Shown one piece after another: positions 7,547 to 14,786 of a stretch of 64,000 bases of DNA. Positions within the stretch are counted from its first letter, which is position 1; each line of letters opens with the position of its first letter. Under the pieces are notes generated by a model that ran no database searches, was not told where the DNA came from, and saw only the letters and a list, made by a program, of their open reading frames with translations. The stretch covers positions 62,001 to 126,000 of the forward strand of contig NZ_JAQAGZ010000024.1 of the NCBI RefSeq assembly GCF_027533625.1, read 5' to 3'. A program made the translations under genes and the position numbers. This DNA comes from Paenibacillus gyeongsangnamensis. GTDB taxonomy: Bacteria; Bacillota; Bacilli; Paenibacillales; NBRC-103111.

Positions 7547-8863
7547 CTATTTCATCTGAGCTTCCGGTGAAATCATGACCAGCTGCAGCAGGCCGCGCAT
7601 CCCGTTCGCTTTTTGAATGGAGTGAATGAACGTATCGTCGGCATACTTGGACAGCGCAGCGGCGGATTGCGTGCCGAACGACCAGATGCCGGTATTCATA
7701 CCGAACTGCTTTACGTATGTATCCGCCGTCGCCAAGGGATCGAGCATATAATCCGGCTTGCTCAGCAGATTGCTGTTCAGCCTCTTGGCTACCGATTCCG
7801 CAAACTGGTATCGCGCCAGCAGATTCGACGTCAGCAGCCAGGTCGCTCCGCCCCTCCAGCCCGCTACATCCGGAGGCAGGTATAGCTCCTGCCCCATCTT
7901 GCGCATCGCTTGCACGAAGCCTCTGGCCACCGGCAGCTGAAAGGCCTTCATGATCCCGACCACATATTCGGCCGGCGTCTTGATCAGAGCGCCTCGATTA
8001 GCGTCCGAATAGAAAGCGTCGGACAAGAACAGCGCGCTTAAGGTTTCTTTAATATTGTAGTTTTGGGAGAACACCTTCGCGATTTCATCGATCCATTCGG
8101 CAGCAGGGTCGTCCGCCGCGAAGTAGGTCAACAGCTTTTTCGCTATAAAATGCGGCAGCGCATCCTGCTTGAACAGTATCTTGACGACATCGGTCTCGTC
8201 GAAGTTGCCCCTGCTGCCCAGGAAGCTTTTTGTGCCGGTGTCGTGCTGCCCCTTATTGAATTTGACTTCGTCCGTCTTCATGTTATAGCTCCAGCCGGTA
8301 AGCGCCCGCGCAGCTTCCCGGATGTCCTGCTCGGTATAATTCCCGATGCCCAGCGTAAACAGCTCCATGACCTCGCGGGCGTAGTTCTCGTTCGGCTTGC
8401 CTTTGCGGTTGTTGTTCGTGTCCAGATACAGCATCATGGCCGGATCCTTGCCGATTTGGTCGACCAGCTCATGGAAATTGCCGAGCGCGTATTTGCGCAG
8501 CAGCTCGTTCTGGCGCACCATCAGCGGAATCTCGCGAACCTTCTGGTAGGACGTAGCAAAATGCCCGTGCCAGAATAGCGTCATCTTCTCGATGAGCGGC
8601 GCATCGGTACCCGCCATCCGGTACAGCCAGTACGTTTGCTGATCACCGATCTGGTTGGCAGCCAAATCCTTGCCGTCCGCCTTGACCTGGGCGAACGGAA
8701 GCAGCTCCGTTCCCGTTCCCGTCAGCGGTTCCCCATCCAATAAACGGCGAACCGTTTCTTCTTTACCCAGCATTACGGAAGCGCTTACCTCGGTTTTTCC
8801 TGCAAAGAACGCGGCTCTTCCTAGTAAATGAGCAGCTTCCTTATCTGTCCATCCCATCGTCAT
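7547..8863 (-). CDS. DUF1800 family protein
   Basis: A 438-residue protein of the DUF1800 family. Diagnostic stretches are AHLLGRAAFF at the start, TLFWHGHFATSYQKVRE, MLYLDTNNNRKGKPNENYAREVMELFTLG and YLPPDVAGWRGGATWL. I chose ATG 8863 (GGTGG 7 nt upstream); GTG 8869 is also in frame. No signal peptide is visible, although its partner DUF1501 protein carries a Tat signal, so it may be carried out in complex with that partner or stay in the cytoplasm. It is the first gene of a two-gene operon. Confidence 0.85.
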   Translation of the reverse strand: MTMGWTDKEAAHLLGRAAFFAGKTEVSASVMLGKEETVRRLLDGEPLTGTGTELLPFAQVKADGKDLAANQIGDQQTYWLYRMAGTDAPLIEKMTLFWHGHFATSYQKVREIPLMVRQNELLRKYALGNFHELVDQIGKDPAMMLYLDTNNNRKGKPNENYAREVMELFTLGIGNYTEQDIREAARALTGWSYNMKTDEVKFNKGQHDTGTKSFLGSRGNFDETDVVKILFKQDALPHFIAKKLLTYFAADDPAAEWIDEIAKVFSQNYNIKETLSALFLSDAFYSDANRGALIKTPAEYVVGIMKAFQLPVARGFVQAMRKMGQELYLPPDVAGWRGGATWLLTSNLLARYQFAESVAKRLNSNLLSKPDYMLDPLATADTYVKQFGMNTGIWSFGTQSAAALSKYADDTFIHSIQKANGMRGLLQLVMISPEAQMK

Positions 8864-9097
8864 CCTCACACCACCTTGCTTCGCTTTTAACTATATTATC
8901 GTCATTATATATGGCAGATGTTACAAAAAGTTGAACCTGTTCGGTGTTGTGAAATAGATAAATAAAGCGTGATGGCAGGTGCAGAGGTGATGCCTCCGGC
9001 GGCTGTTAAAATTCGTGACCTTTTGTTATACATTACAAGAATTCCGGTGAATAAGAAGCTGCTCCCCGAGCAGATCATTCTTCCGATCGCTGCTCTG

Positions 9098-9148
9098 CCC
9101 CGCAAAGTGAAGTCCATTCAAAGAAGCAAATCCAAGTACTTTGCGGGG
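9098..9148. repeat. Inverted repeat, 11-bp arms
   Basis: CCCCGCAAAGT at 9098-9108 and its exact complement ACTTTGCGGGG at 9138-9148, separated by 29 nt. No T-run follows, so it is not an obvious terminator. Confidence 0.6.
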
Positions 9149-9201
9149 ACCCCCACCCCTAGAATTCTTGGATTTGATAACACCTTAAGCGGTAAGAATC
9201 C

Positions 9202-9507
9202 GGGGACAAAGGCGAACGCTTGCGCTTCTCCAGAACGATCCGCCCGCTCCGCTGTTTATTCACCGGACTTCTAGTGGAAGGTTATAAAAGCGGCGCCTGG
9301 CGGCTCCTCCGGCAGCGCCTCACTTTCCCTCGAACGCTAGAGTAAAGATTTAAAGACACTGGCAGCAGGTTCAAGGGGGAGAGATAGAAAAAAACCTTCC
9401 CGATGAACAGGGAAGGTTCAGAGTGCCCTAGAAAGAGGTGTTTGATAAGAATATAGATACAAACGGAGGTTGGCTACTGGAGGAGCGATAGCGTTCGCCT
9501 TTGTCTG
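9202..9507. repeat. Imperfect inverted repeat arms about 290 bp apart
   Basis: The left arm (9202-9232) and the right arm (9475-9507) are inverted copies that share GACAAAGGCGAACGC exactly and agree at most positions over about 33 nt. The spacing is in the range of a small non-autonomous element, but no target-site duplication is evident. Confidence 0.4.
9393..9418 (-). terminator. Orphan intrinsic terminator, minus strand
   Basis: AACCTTCCC (9393-9401) and GGGAAGGTT (9410-9418) form a 9-bp stem with an 8-nt loop. On the minus strand seven T residues follow. No minus-strand gene precedes it; the divergent side of the iclR region could produce an untranslated transcript of roughly 150-200 nt ending here. 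Confidence 0.7.
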
Positions 9508-9552
9508 CGGGAAAAAGCGTCCTTCTTTTTTATTTTTTCCTGAACGGATCGA

Positions 9553-9573
9553 TTTTCTCGCATAGTGGGAAAA
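9553..9573. promoter_or_regulatory. Candidate IclR-type operator upstream of iclR
   Basis: Read on the minus strand, TTTCCCACTATGCGAGAAA. The same motif (TTTCCCACTATNCGRKAAA) occurs at 10473-10491 before the amine oxidase gene on the plus strand. TTTTC and GAAAA halves flank the site. Two copies bracketing the regulator gene suggest that its product binds here. Confidence 0.5.
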
Positions 9574-9609
9574 CATCGTTTTTCTTTTCTGCATTATGTG
9601 GTATATTTA

Positions 9610-9626
9610 TGTTATATAATATAACA
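9610..9626. promoter_or_regulatory. GlnR/TnrA box over the iclR -10
   Basis: TGTTATATAATATAACA fits TGTNA-N7-TNACA perfectly and is part of a 19-bp palindrome (9609-9627). It contains TATAAT (9615-9620), the likely -10 box of iclR, so GlnR or TnrA bound here would be expected to repress. Confidence 0.65.
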
Positions 9627-9657
9627 TCATATCGAATTATTTTGGGAGGTGATCGAT

Positions 9658-10431
9658 TTGTCTGTAATTTCGAAAGCCATTCAAATTTTGGATATTTTGG
9701 TGCCGCAAGGGATGGAGAAGGAGCTTAGCGTAACAGAGATCAGCAAGGAGCTAAGCATGCCTGTGCAAAGCGTCCATCGTATTCTTACCTCTTTGTGCGG
9801 GCATGGCTTCATCTCCCAGAACAGCAAGACGAAGAAATACAAGCTCGGTCTATCCCTCATGAAATACGGGTTTCTGATGTGGGACAGCTTGATGCTCCGC
9901 TCTACCGCCAGACCGTATATGGTGGAGCTTTCGCAAACGACACGGGAAACCGTCTACCTCGCAACCCGTGAAAATGACGAGGGCGTCTATATCGATTCCA
10001 TCGACTCCCCCCAAATCCTCAAGATTTCCGAGCCGATCGGGCTGCGTCTGCCGCTCTACATCGGCGCTTCCAACCGCGTCATTCTTGCCTATTTACCGCA
10101 AAAGCTGCAAGAGAACCTGCTGCGTCATGTCAATTGGAGCTCCGTTCCGTCCCTGAAGCCGCTTAGCTATGAGTTTATACGACAGGATCTGGATCAGATC
10201 CGGGCTCAAGGCTACTCCGTCACGACGGGTGAGGCAACGGATGGAACTACCGACGTGGCCGCCCCTATTTTTTCCTACGAAAATACGGTTATTGGCTCGC
10301 TGAACGTCGCCGGTCCGGTGCTGAGATTCAGCCGCGACAACCTTCAGAAGTATGCATTTTATGTAAGCAAGTATGCGGATCTGATCTCCAAGGAGCTTGG
10401 CTATCGGAGCAATTACCGCGCTCGTCCGTAG
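9658..10431 (+). CDS. IclR-family transcriptional regulator
   Basis: A 257-residue regulator. Residues about 5-60 form the winged helix (SKAIQILDILVPQ, LSVTEISKELSMPVQSVHRILTSL). The C-terminal effector domain follows, with ETVYLATRENDEGVYIDSID, a GASNRVILAYLP core and GSLNVAGPVLRF. I chose the TTG at 9658 because GGGAGG (9644-9649) is 8 nt upstream; the in-frame GTG at 9649 overlaps that ribosome site. It lies directly before the copper amine oxidase operon on the same strand and a shared motif lies in front of both, so it probably senses an amine or its aldehyde or acid product. Its own promoter carries a GlnR/TnrA box. Confidence 0.9.
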   Translation: MSVISKAIQILDILVPQGMEKELSVTEISKELSMPVQSVHRILTSLCGHGFISQNSKTKKYKLGLSLMKYGFLMWDSLMLRSTARPYMVELSQTTRETVYLATRENDEGVYIDSIDSPQILKISEPIGLRLPLYIGASNRVILAYLPQKLQENLLRHVNWSSVPSLKPLSYEFIRQDLDQIRAQGYSVTTGEATDGTTDVAAPIFSYENTVIGSLNVAGPVLRFSRDNLQKYAFYVSKYADLISKELGYRSNYRARP

Positions 10432-10472
10432 TTTCCCATTCTGATAAAGCTAAGGGCGAAACATTTTGTTGC

Positions 10473-10491
10473 TTTCCCACTATTCGGTAAA
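10473..10491 (+). promoter_or_regulatory. Candidate IclR-type operator upstream of the amine oxidase gene
   Basis: TTTCCCACTATTCGGTAAA, matching the motif at 9553-9573 in 16 of 19 positions in the opposite orientation. It lies just upstream of the predicted promoter. Confidence 0.5.
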
Positions 10492-10524
10492 CCTACATTT
10501 ATTTTACTTATAATGTCTCTATAA

Positions 10525-10541
10525 TGTTAATTAAGATCACA
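10525..10541 (+). promoter_or_regulatory. GlnR/TnrA box before the amine oxidase operon
   Basis: TGTTAATTAAGATCACA matches TGTNA-N7-TNACA perfectly. Two TATAAT boxes lie just before or against it (10509-10514 and 10520-10525), so the site is near the transcription start, 94 nt before the ATG. Confidence 0.65.
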
Positions 10542-10634
10542 TTAAAACAAGTTCTTTCGAAGATACTGCATTAAGCGGAAGTTTTTCATGTGATGAGACA
10601 CAGAAAAATAAGTTTCGAAGGAGAGGGAGAACGA

Positions 10635-12593
10635 ATGAATATGAAGCTTGCACAGGAATATCAGGTAAAGCACCCCTTGGAACCGCTCAGCGCGAAAGAA
10701 ATTGAATTGGCCGTCCATATCCTGAAAAATAAAAAAACGCTTGGTGCATACGACCGATTTATTTCGGTCATGCTGCGTGAGCCGCTCAAGCGGGAAGTGC
10801 TGGCTTTTGACGGCTCCAAGCCGTTTGACCGCCAAGCTAACATTGTCATCCTGAACAACGAATTTAACGCATGCTATGAGGCGATCGTATCGATCACGAA
10901 CGGGGAGCTGTTATCGTGGAAGCACGTGCCGGGCGTGCAGCCGAGTTTCATGCTGGAGGAGCATGCCGAGTGCGAACAGGCGGTGAAGGCTAGTCCCCTG
11001 TTCCATGCAGCGCTGGAGCGGCTCGGCATTACGGATCCTGAACTTGTCATGGTCGACTGCTGGTCGGCAGGCAACTTCGGCAGTGAGGAAGACAATACGC
11101 TCCGGCTGGCACGCCCGCTGTGCTTCCTGCGCAGTGATGCTTCCGACAACGGCTACGCCCGTCCGCTCGGTCTTGTGCCGATCGTCGATTTGAACAAAAT
11201 GGAAGTGCTGCGGGTCGAGGAATATCCTTACGCCACGATTGCGACAAAGCCCGCCAACTATACACCGGATCGCGTCGGACCGCTTAGATCGGATCTGTTG
11301 CCGATCTCCATTACGCAACCGGAGGGGCCCAGCTTTACCGTGGACGGCCATGAGGTGAATTGGCAAAAATGGAACTTCCGTATCGGCTTCAACTCCAGAG
11401 AAGGCCTCGTCATTCATACAGTCAGCTACGACGATCAGGGCGTGAAGCGCCCGATACTTTACCGCGCTTCGCTCTCTGAAATGGTCGTGCCGTATGGTGA
11501 TCCCGGGCCTACGCAGAACCGCAAAAACGCCTTCGACAGCGGGGAATACGGCATCGGCCAGTTAGCGAACAGTCTCGAGCTCGGCTGCGACTGCGTCGGC
11601 TACATCCGCTATCTCGATGCGGCGATCACAAACAGCAAGGGCGAGCCTGTCGTCATTAAGAACGCGATTTGTATGCATGAAGAAGATTATGGCATCCTGT
11701 GGAAGCATACGGATTGGAGAACGAACGAGGTCGAGGTCAGACGTTCGAGAAGGCTGGTTGTCTCCTCCATCTCTACCGTAGCCAACTACGAATACGGCTT
11801 CTTCTGGTATTTTTATCAGGACGGCAACATCGAGTTCCAGGTGAAGCTGACAGGCATTTTGTCGGTCGGCGGTCTGGCCGAAGGCGAGAAGCCTTTGTAC
11901 GGAACGATGGTGGCACCGGATCTGTACGCACCGAACCACCAGCACTTTTTTAATGTACGTCTGGATTTGCAAATTGACGGAACAGACAATTCCGTATACG
12001 AGGTCGATACCGTACCGGCTCCGGCAGGTCCGAACAACCCGATGGGCAATGCCTTCATGGCCAAATCCACATTGCTTGCCACCGAGCAGGAAGCGATTCG
12101 CGATCTGAAGCTGGAAACCGCCCGCTACTGGAAATTCGTGAACGATAACGTCAAAAATGAAATGGGACAGTCCGTCGGCTACAAAATCGTCCCTGGCGAA
12201 AACTGCTTCCCTTTCGCTTCCATGGACTCCAGCCTGCTGAAGCGCGCCGGATTTATTAAGCATCATCTGTGGGTCACTCCTTATGACGAGAAGGAAATGT
12301 TCGCTGCCGGAGATTACCCGAACCAGCACACCGGCGGAGATGGCCTTGAGAGCTGGACACAGCAGGATCGTCCGGTGAACAATACGGATATTGTCGTCTG
12401 GTACACGATGGGACACAACCATATTCCGCGTCCGGAGGATTGGCCGGTCATGCCGGCGGCATATACCGGATTTTTACTGAAGCCGACGGGCTTCTTTAAT
12501 GCCAGTCCCGCCCTCGACCTGCCGCCGTCAGCCAAGAAAAGCGCCTGTAGTACCGTTTCGAAAGAATGCCATTCCAGGGAGGGACACGGATAA
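10635..12593 (+). CDS. Copper-containing primary-amine oxidase
   Basis: A 652-residue quinoprotein that oxidises primary amines to aldehydes, ammonia and hydrogen peroxide. The topaquinone precursor is Tyr385 in the TVANYEY motif. Asp301 (FDSGEYG) is the catalytic base. His435 and His437 (HQHF) are copper ligands, and the third is in the HNHIPRPEDWP segment near the C-terminus. These positions match the Arthrobacter globiformis enzyme closely. ATG 10635 has GGGAG 5 nt upstream; a longer frame from 10590 has none. There is no signal peptide, so it is probably cytoplasmic. The stop overlaps the start of the next gene (TAATG). Released ammonium fits the downstream ammonium channel. The preferred amine (tyramine, phenylethylamine or histamine-like) cannot be read off. 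Confidence 0.93.
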   Translation: MNMKLAQEYQVKHPLEPLSAKEIELAVHILKNKKTLGAYDRFISVMLREPLKREVLAFDGSKPFDRQANIVILNNEFNACYEAIVSITNGELLSWKHVPGVQPSFMLEEHAECEQAVKASPLFHAALERLGITDPELVMVDCWSAGNFGSEEDNTLRLARPLCFLRSDASDNGYARPLGLVPIVDLNKMEVLRVEEYPYATIATKPANYTPDRVGPLRSDLLPISITQPEGPSFTVDGHEVNWQKWNFRIGFNSREGLVIHTVSYDDQGVKRPILYRASLSEMVVPYGDPGPTQNRKNAFDSGEYGIGQLANSLELGCDCVGYIRYLDAAITNSKGEPVVIKNAICMHEEDYGILWKHTDWRTNEVEVRRSRRLVVSSISTVANYEYGFFWYFYQDGNIEFQVKLTGILSVGGLAEGEKPLYGTMVAPDLYAPNHQHFFNVRLDLQIDGTDNSVYEVDTVPAPAGPNNPMGNAFMAKSTLLATEQEAIRDLKLETARYWKFVNDNVKNEMGQSVGYKIVPGENCFPFASMDSSLLKRAGFIKHHLWVTPYDEKEMFAAGDYPNQHTGGDGLESWTQQDRPVNNTDIVVWYTMGHNHIPRPEDWPVMPAAYTGFLLKPTGFFNASPALDLPPSAKKSACSTVSKECHSREGHG

Positions 12594-12973
12594 TGCTCAA
12601 ACCGGCCGCTATGCGTGACGATACCAAGCATGCTTTGATGTCTGTCATCCCGATCGGCCTCGCCCTGGTGCTGCACACCGTTCATTTGCTCCTCGCCCCG
12701 GCGCTGCTGGGGATGGGGGCTATGGCGATGAGCGGTCATCACCATCACGATATGTCCTTGCCGATGACCATGGGGGATGCAGCTTCATCAGCGGGAGCCT
12801 CGTGGATCACCATCGCCTTCCTCGTCTTGAACGGCATCGGCATTTATTATGCCGGCCGTGTGCTGTGGAAGTCCCGTTCGGTCAAAAGTACAGGACGGCA
12901 CGGGCAGATTTGCAAAGCCATATCCGTTGCTACAATTGTCATCGGGGTTGTATCGGGCGTTAGCCTAATTTAA
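12593..12973 (+). CDS. Small membrane protein with His/Met-rich loop (possible copper handling)
   Basis: A 126-residue protein whose ATG overlaps the amine oxidase stop, so it is translationally coupled. Hydrophobic segments are at about 15-45, 68-84 and 103-126. Between the first two lies GHHHHDMSLPMTM, four consecutive His followed by a Met-rich run, a typical copper or other soft-metal binding pattern. I do not recognise the family. Its place between a copper enzyme and an ammonium channel suggests metal delivery to the oxidase or help in amine or ammonium transport; this is inference from motif and context. GGGAGG is about 11 nt before the ATG. Confidence 0.75.
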   Translation: MLKPAAMRDDTKHALMSVIPIGLALVLHTVHLLLAPALLGMGAMAMSGHHHHDMSLPMTMGDAASSAGASWITIAFLVLNGIGIYYAGRVLWKSRSVKSTGRHGQICKAISVATIVIGVVSGVSLI

Positions 12974-12989
12974 ATAGGAGGCGGAACAT

Positions 12990-14399
12990 ATGAGCATGAA
13001 TAAGCTTTCTTTATGGTCTAAAACAACGATAGCAGGCGCAGGCTTACTTAGCCTGCCTTTTACAGCGTGGGCTGCGGATGGCGCTCCGCCGAAGGTGGAC
13101 ACAGGGGATACGACTTGGATGCTCATCTCCTGCGCTATCGTGCTGTTCATGTTCGTGCCGGGGCTGGCCCTGTTCTATGGCGGGATGGTCAGCGAGCGCA
13201 ACGTCATCTCCACGATGATGTACAGCTTGAGCAGTCTGCTGATCGTCAGTGTGGTATGGGTGCTGTGGGGATATACCCTCGCCTTCGGCCCGGATGCAGG
13301 CGGCTGGATAGGCTCGCTTGATTATTTGGGATACTCAGGCGTGGGTCAGGAGGCGATGGCTCCTCTGACGATTCCGCACATCATCTTCTCGATTTTTCAG
13401 CTGCTGTTCGCCGGCATCACGGTAGCTCTCATCTCCGGTGCCGTGGCTGAGAGGGTCCGTTTGTCCGCCTGGGTTGTGTTCTCGGTATTGTGGATTACGT
13501 TTGTGTATGCGCCGATGGCGCATTGGACGTGGGGCGGCGGCTGGCTCTCCAAGCTCGGCGGGCTGGATTTTGCCGGAGGTACGGTCGTACATATTTTATC
13601 CGGGGTGAGTGCCCTGGTTGCTGCGATGATGATCGGACGCCGGAAAGGCTTTACGAACAAAACGGTTCCTCCGCATAACGTTATCTTGTTCTTCATCGGC
13701 GGCATGTCGCTTTGGTTTGGATGGTTCGGGTTTAACGGCGGCAGCGCGCTCGCTTCCGGCGGCCTGGCTACGATCGCCTATGCAACCACACATGTGGCCG
13801 GTGCGGCAGGCGGGATCGCTTGGGCGGCTATTGAATGGGCCCGTAAGAAAAAGCCTACCCTGGTCGGTACGGTCACAGGCGTCATTGCCGGACTGGTTGC
13901 GATTACGCCGGGGGCAGGCTTCGTCTCGGTCACTTCCTCCCTTGTGATCGGCTTCGTCGCCAGCTTCGTCTGCTACTTCGGTGTCAACTACCTTAAGACG
14001 AAATTCAAGTACGACGATACGCTCGATGTGTTCGGCATTCACGGATTGGGCGGCATCTGGGGTGCCATCGCTACGGGGATTTTTGCCAGCAAAGAAGTTA
14101 ACCCCGCCGGGAACGACGGGTTGATTCACGGCAATGCCAATCAAGTAGTAATCCAGTTGATCGACGTGCTTGTAGCGATCGTTCTGGCGGCCGTCGGTAC
14201 TTATCTTTTGCTCAAAATCGTCAGCCTCTTCGTTCCGCTGAGGGTAGAGAAGGATCAAGAGGAGGTAGGTCTCGATATCAGTCTGCATGGGGAGTTGGCG
14301 TATAACTCCGCCTCTGTGTTTGCAGAGGTCTACGCGTCCTCGGCACCTCCTGTGGTAGAGAAGACTCCGGTCAACGCTCCGCTCCCTAGTAACACTTAA
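12990..14399 (+). CDS. amt: Ammonium transporter (Amt/MEP/Rh family)
   Basis: A 469-residue channel protein with a cleavable-looking signal (residues 1-29, ending TAWA) and eleven expected membrane segments. Family signatures are FYGGMVSERNVI, the pore segments with the twin histidines (TVVHILSG and FGIHGLGG), WFGWFGFNGGS and a short C-terminal tail (GLDISLHGE). It lies 16 nt after the membrane-protein gene and has AGGAGG 8 nt upstream, so it is the last gene of the amine oxidase operon. It probably recovers ammonium that leaks after amine oxidation. No GlnK/PII gene is beside it, unlike many amt loci. Confidence 0.93.
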   Translation: MSMNKLSLWSKTTIAGAGLLSLPFTAWAADGAPPKVDTGDTTWMLISCAIVLFMFVPGLALFYGGMVSERNVISTMMYSLSSLLIVSVVWVLWGYTLAFGPDAGGWIGSLDYLGYSGVGQEAMAPLTIPHIIFSIFQLLFAGITVALISGAVAERVRLSAWVVFSVLWITFVYAPMAHWTWGGGWLSKLGGLDFAGGTVVHILSGVSALVAAMMIGRRKGFTNKTVPPHNVILFFIGGMSLWFGWFGFNGGSALASGGLATIAYATTHVAGAAGGIAWAAIEWARKKKPTLVGTVTGVIAGLVAITPGAGFVSVTSSLVIGFVASFVCYFGVNYLKTKFKYDDTLDVFGIHGLGGIWGAIATGIFASKEVNPAGNDGLIHGNANQVVIQLIDVLVAIVLAAVGTYLLLKIVSLFVPLRVEKDQEEVGLDISLHGELAYNSASVFAEVYASSAPPVVEKTPVNAPLPSNT

Positions 14400-14435
14400 G
14401 CTTACGGATGATAGAGCAGCACCCTTTAAAATGTA

Positions 14436-14476
14436 ACAGCCCAAACGATATCGGTCGTTTGGGTTGTTTGTTTCTT
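14436..14476 (+). terminator. Terminator of the amine oxidase/amt operon
   Basis: CCCAAACGA (14440-14448) pairs with TCGTTTGGG (14455-14463) around a 6-nt loop, followed by a T-rich tract. Confidence 0.85.
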
Positions 14477-14487
14477 TAGTTATGAAG

Positions 14488-14520
14488 CAGGCAGCAGTTC
14501 ACAGCCTGTCTTTTTTTATT
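14488..14520 (+). terminator. Second, weaker terminator
   Basis: A short CAGGC/GCCTG stem followed by TCTTTTTTT, about 25 nt after the first terminator. It may be a back-up, or a remnant from the decayed SLH gene. Confidence 0.5.
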
Positions 14521-14660
14521 TTTGAAGCATCCGCAGCAGTAAAACGATGGCTTTCCGCCCGCGTCGTGCGGTCCAACGGTACGAAAGCGCCGCGGTCCCT
14601 TCCCTGCAGGAAGCCGTTCTGCTGCGCGGCCGCATTATAGCCTTTGGCCCAAGCCGGGAA
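14499..14660 (-). pseudogene. Decayed SLH-domain protein fragment
   Basis: On the minus strand a 53-residue frame reads FPAWAKGYNAAAQQ, then GFLQGRDRGAFVPLD and RTTRAE, which is the core of an S-layer homology domain. It has no start or ribosome site, a stop lies five codons upstream of the match, and the sequence loses similarity after RAES. This is the remnant of a lost surface-protein gene between the amt operon and glnA. GC-rich hairpins (14679-14702 and 14701-14718) lie next to it. Confidence 0.7.
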
Positions 14661-14721
14661 AGGTCTGACTTCTCACCAACCGACTTTCACTCCATAGTCG
14701 GTGCGCTGCCAAGCGCACATG

Positions 14722-14757
14722 AAACAACCTTCCCTGTATGAATAGGGAAGGTTGTTT
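14722..14757 (-). terminator. glnA terminator
   Basis: AAACAACCTTCCCT (14722-14735) and AGGGAAGGTTGTTT (14744-14757) form a perfect 14-bp stem with an 8-nt loop, 30 nt after the glnA stop. Confidence 0.85.
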
Positions 14758-14786
14758 GATTTAAATGATATAGATAAAGCCGGATC

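Larger units (their letters stand above)
8864..9657. other. Gene-poor region between the DUF1800 gene and iclR
   Basis: No convincing gene was found. The stretch holds a perfect 11-bp inverted repeat (CCCCGCAAAGT 9098-9108 with ACTTTGCGGGG 9138-9148), a longer imperfect inverted repeat about 290 bp apart (9202-9232 against 9475-9507, sharing GACAAAGGCGAACGC), a minus-strand terminator at 9393-9418 that follows no gene, and the iclR regulatory sites near its right end. It may be a decayed mobile or repeat element. Confidence 0.5.
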
